The notes under the pieces: model-generated
What the model was told of the DNA's origin: nothing
Seen by the model: only the letters and a program-made list of their open reading frames with translations
Database searches by the model: none
Assembly (NCBI GenBank): GCA_024653845.1
Contig: JANLHA010000200.1
Coordinates: 1-13,007 of the forward strand
Length of the DNA: 13,007 nucleotides
Origin: Candidatus Omnitrophota bacterium
GTDB lineage: Bacteria > Omnitrophota > Gorgyraeia > Zapsychrales > JANLHA01
Direction: 5' to 3'
Program-made: the position numbers and the translations under genes
Shown: positions 12,628 through 13,007 of the stretch, one piece after another
Numbering within the stretch: position 1 is the first letter of the stretch
Layout: every line of letters starts with the position of its first letter

Positions 12628-13007
12628 TTCTCCCTCCTGGGTAACGTTTTTTCTCTGATATCCTGATAAGATATGACCAATTGATCCAGATTTTGATTCC
12701 AAAAGAGTGCGGTATTAATACGCCAATTTAATAAGAAGGTTCGCCAAATACCTTGCTTTTTCCAACGGCGTGTCGAGCATTGGACCGCAAAAGGAAGAAT
12801 TCTAACCCTTCCTTCCCTCCTTAATCTTTTTGTAAAGAGAACATCTTCGCCAATCCTCACTTCTGGAAATCCTCCCAACCTTTGAAAAATATCCTGACGC
12901 ACAAAGATCGCTTGATCGCCGTAAAAAACTTTTGATACTTTCGCCCTTAGATTGCCTGTCCAGGCAATCCATCGGTAAACAAAAGCCGGGTCATCCAATA
13001 CTTGCTT
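12624..13007 (-). CDS. Family-2 glycosyltransferase, C-terminal part (cut by window edge)
   Basis: The reading frame is open through the right edge, so the 5' part lies outside; about 127 C-terminal residues are present. The segment FYGDQAIFVRQDIFQRLGGF followed by IGEDVLFTKRLRREGRVRILP is typical of the end of a GT-A glycosyltransferase catalytic domain: a GDQ motif, then the ED acid-base pair, then RRL. The run STRRWKKQGIWRTFLLNWRI resembles the TIGR04283 subgroup, whose members have been linked to arsenosugar or other small-molecule glycosylation. Hydrophobic segments are few, so it is probably cytoplasmic or membrane-peripheral. The stop overlaps the DsrE start by 4 nt. The exact sugar and acceptor are unknown, and the subgroup call is from memory of the motif. 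Confidence 0.82.
   Translation of the reverse strand, partial: KQVLDDPAFVYRWIAWTGNLRAKVSKVFYGDQAIFVRQDIFQRLGGFPEVRIGEDVLFTKRLRREGRVRILPFAVQCSTRRWKKQGIWRTFLLNWRINTALFWNQNLDQLVISYQDIREKTLPRREK

Noticed and set aside
12628..12702. Longer DsrE start at 12702
   Set aside because: It would bury the strong AGGAGG site and the signal peptide inside the protein and overlap the glycosyltransferase by about 80 nt; ATG 12627 fits better.
1..13007. CRISPR array, insertion sequence, prophage or integron
   Set aside because: No regularly spaced repeats, no transposase or integrase motifs, and no paired terminal repeats with a target duplication were seen.

Overview
The window is about 13 kb of a fairly AT-rich bacterial chromosome. 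All thirteen protein-coding genes I can support lie on the minus strand, so they are transcribed from right to left in these coordinates. I see no mobile elements, CRISPR arrays, rRNA or convincing tRNA. Signal peptides, a DsbD/CcdA-type membrane reductase and periplasmic thiol proteins point to a diderm. The mix of an acetate-forming Pta-AckA pair, a pyrophosphate-driven ion pump and a DUF4143 ATPase fits an anaerobic or fermentative lineage. The style resembles uncultured PVC/Omnitrophota-like genomes, but that placement is a low-confidence impression that the sequence does not prove.

Layout from upstream (right) to downstream (left). (1) 10773-13007: a tight operon made of the C-terminal part of a family-2 glycosyltransferase, a secreted DsrE-like protein, a CcdA-thioredoxin fusion of DsbD type and a 62-residue zinc-ribbon protein. 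Two of the junctions are 4-nt ATGA overlaps. (2) 10350-10772: a long non-coding stretch holding a candidate structured small RNA with its own promoter and end hairpin, followed by a palindrome-embedded promoter that would make the next gene leaderless. (3) 8957-10349: a DUF4143-type ATPase and a small two-helix membrane protein. (4) 8646-8956: non-coding, with a large imperfect inverted repeat and a terminator-like hairpin in the pta leader. (5) 5312-8645: pta (long form with a DRTGG-type regulatory region) and ackA, which convert acetyl-CoA to acetate and ATP. (6) 2653-5082: a membrane-bound proton-type pyrophosphatase carrying the Lys of the potassium-independent type. (7) 1022-2515: an ArsR repressor, a previously uncounted 48-residue Cys-pair protein, and a DUF318/ArsP-type permease that overlaps it. 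(8) 129-908: two small exported proteins, one Cys-rich.

Two themes connect the genes. One is energy conservation: acetate kinase makes ATP and the pyrophosphatase recovers energy from PPi. The other is soft-metal or metalloid and thiol chemistry: ArsR with a CxC sensor, a Cys-pair peptide, a permease with a CSCS motif, a Cys-rich exported protein, a zinc ribbon, DsrE and a transmembrane thiol reductase. A 17-bp tandem motif (ATACGTA-N3-ATACGTA) occurs upstream of both the pyrophosphatase gene and the Cys-rich exported protein gene, which suggests that the two themes share a regulator.
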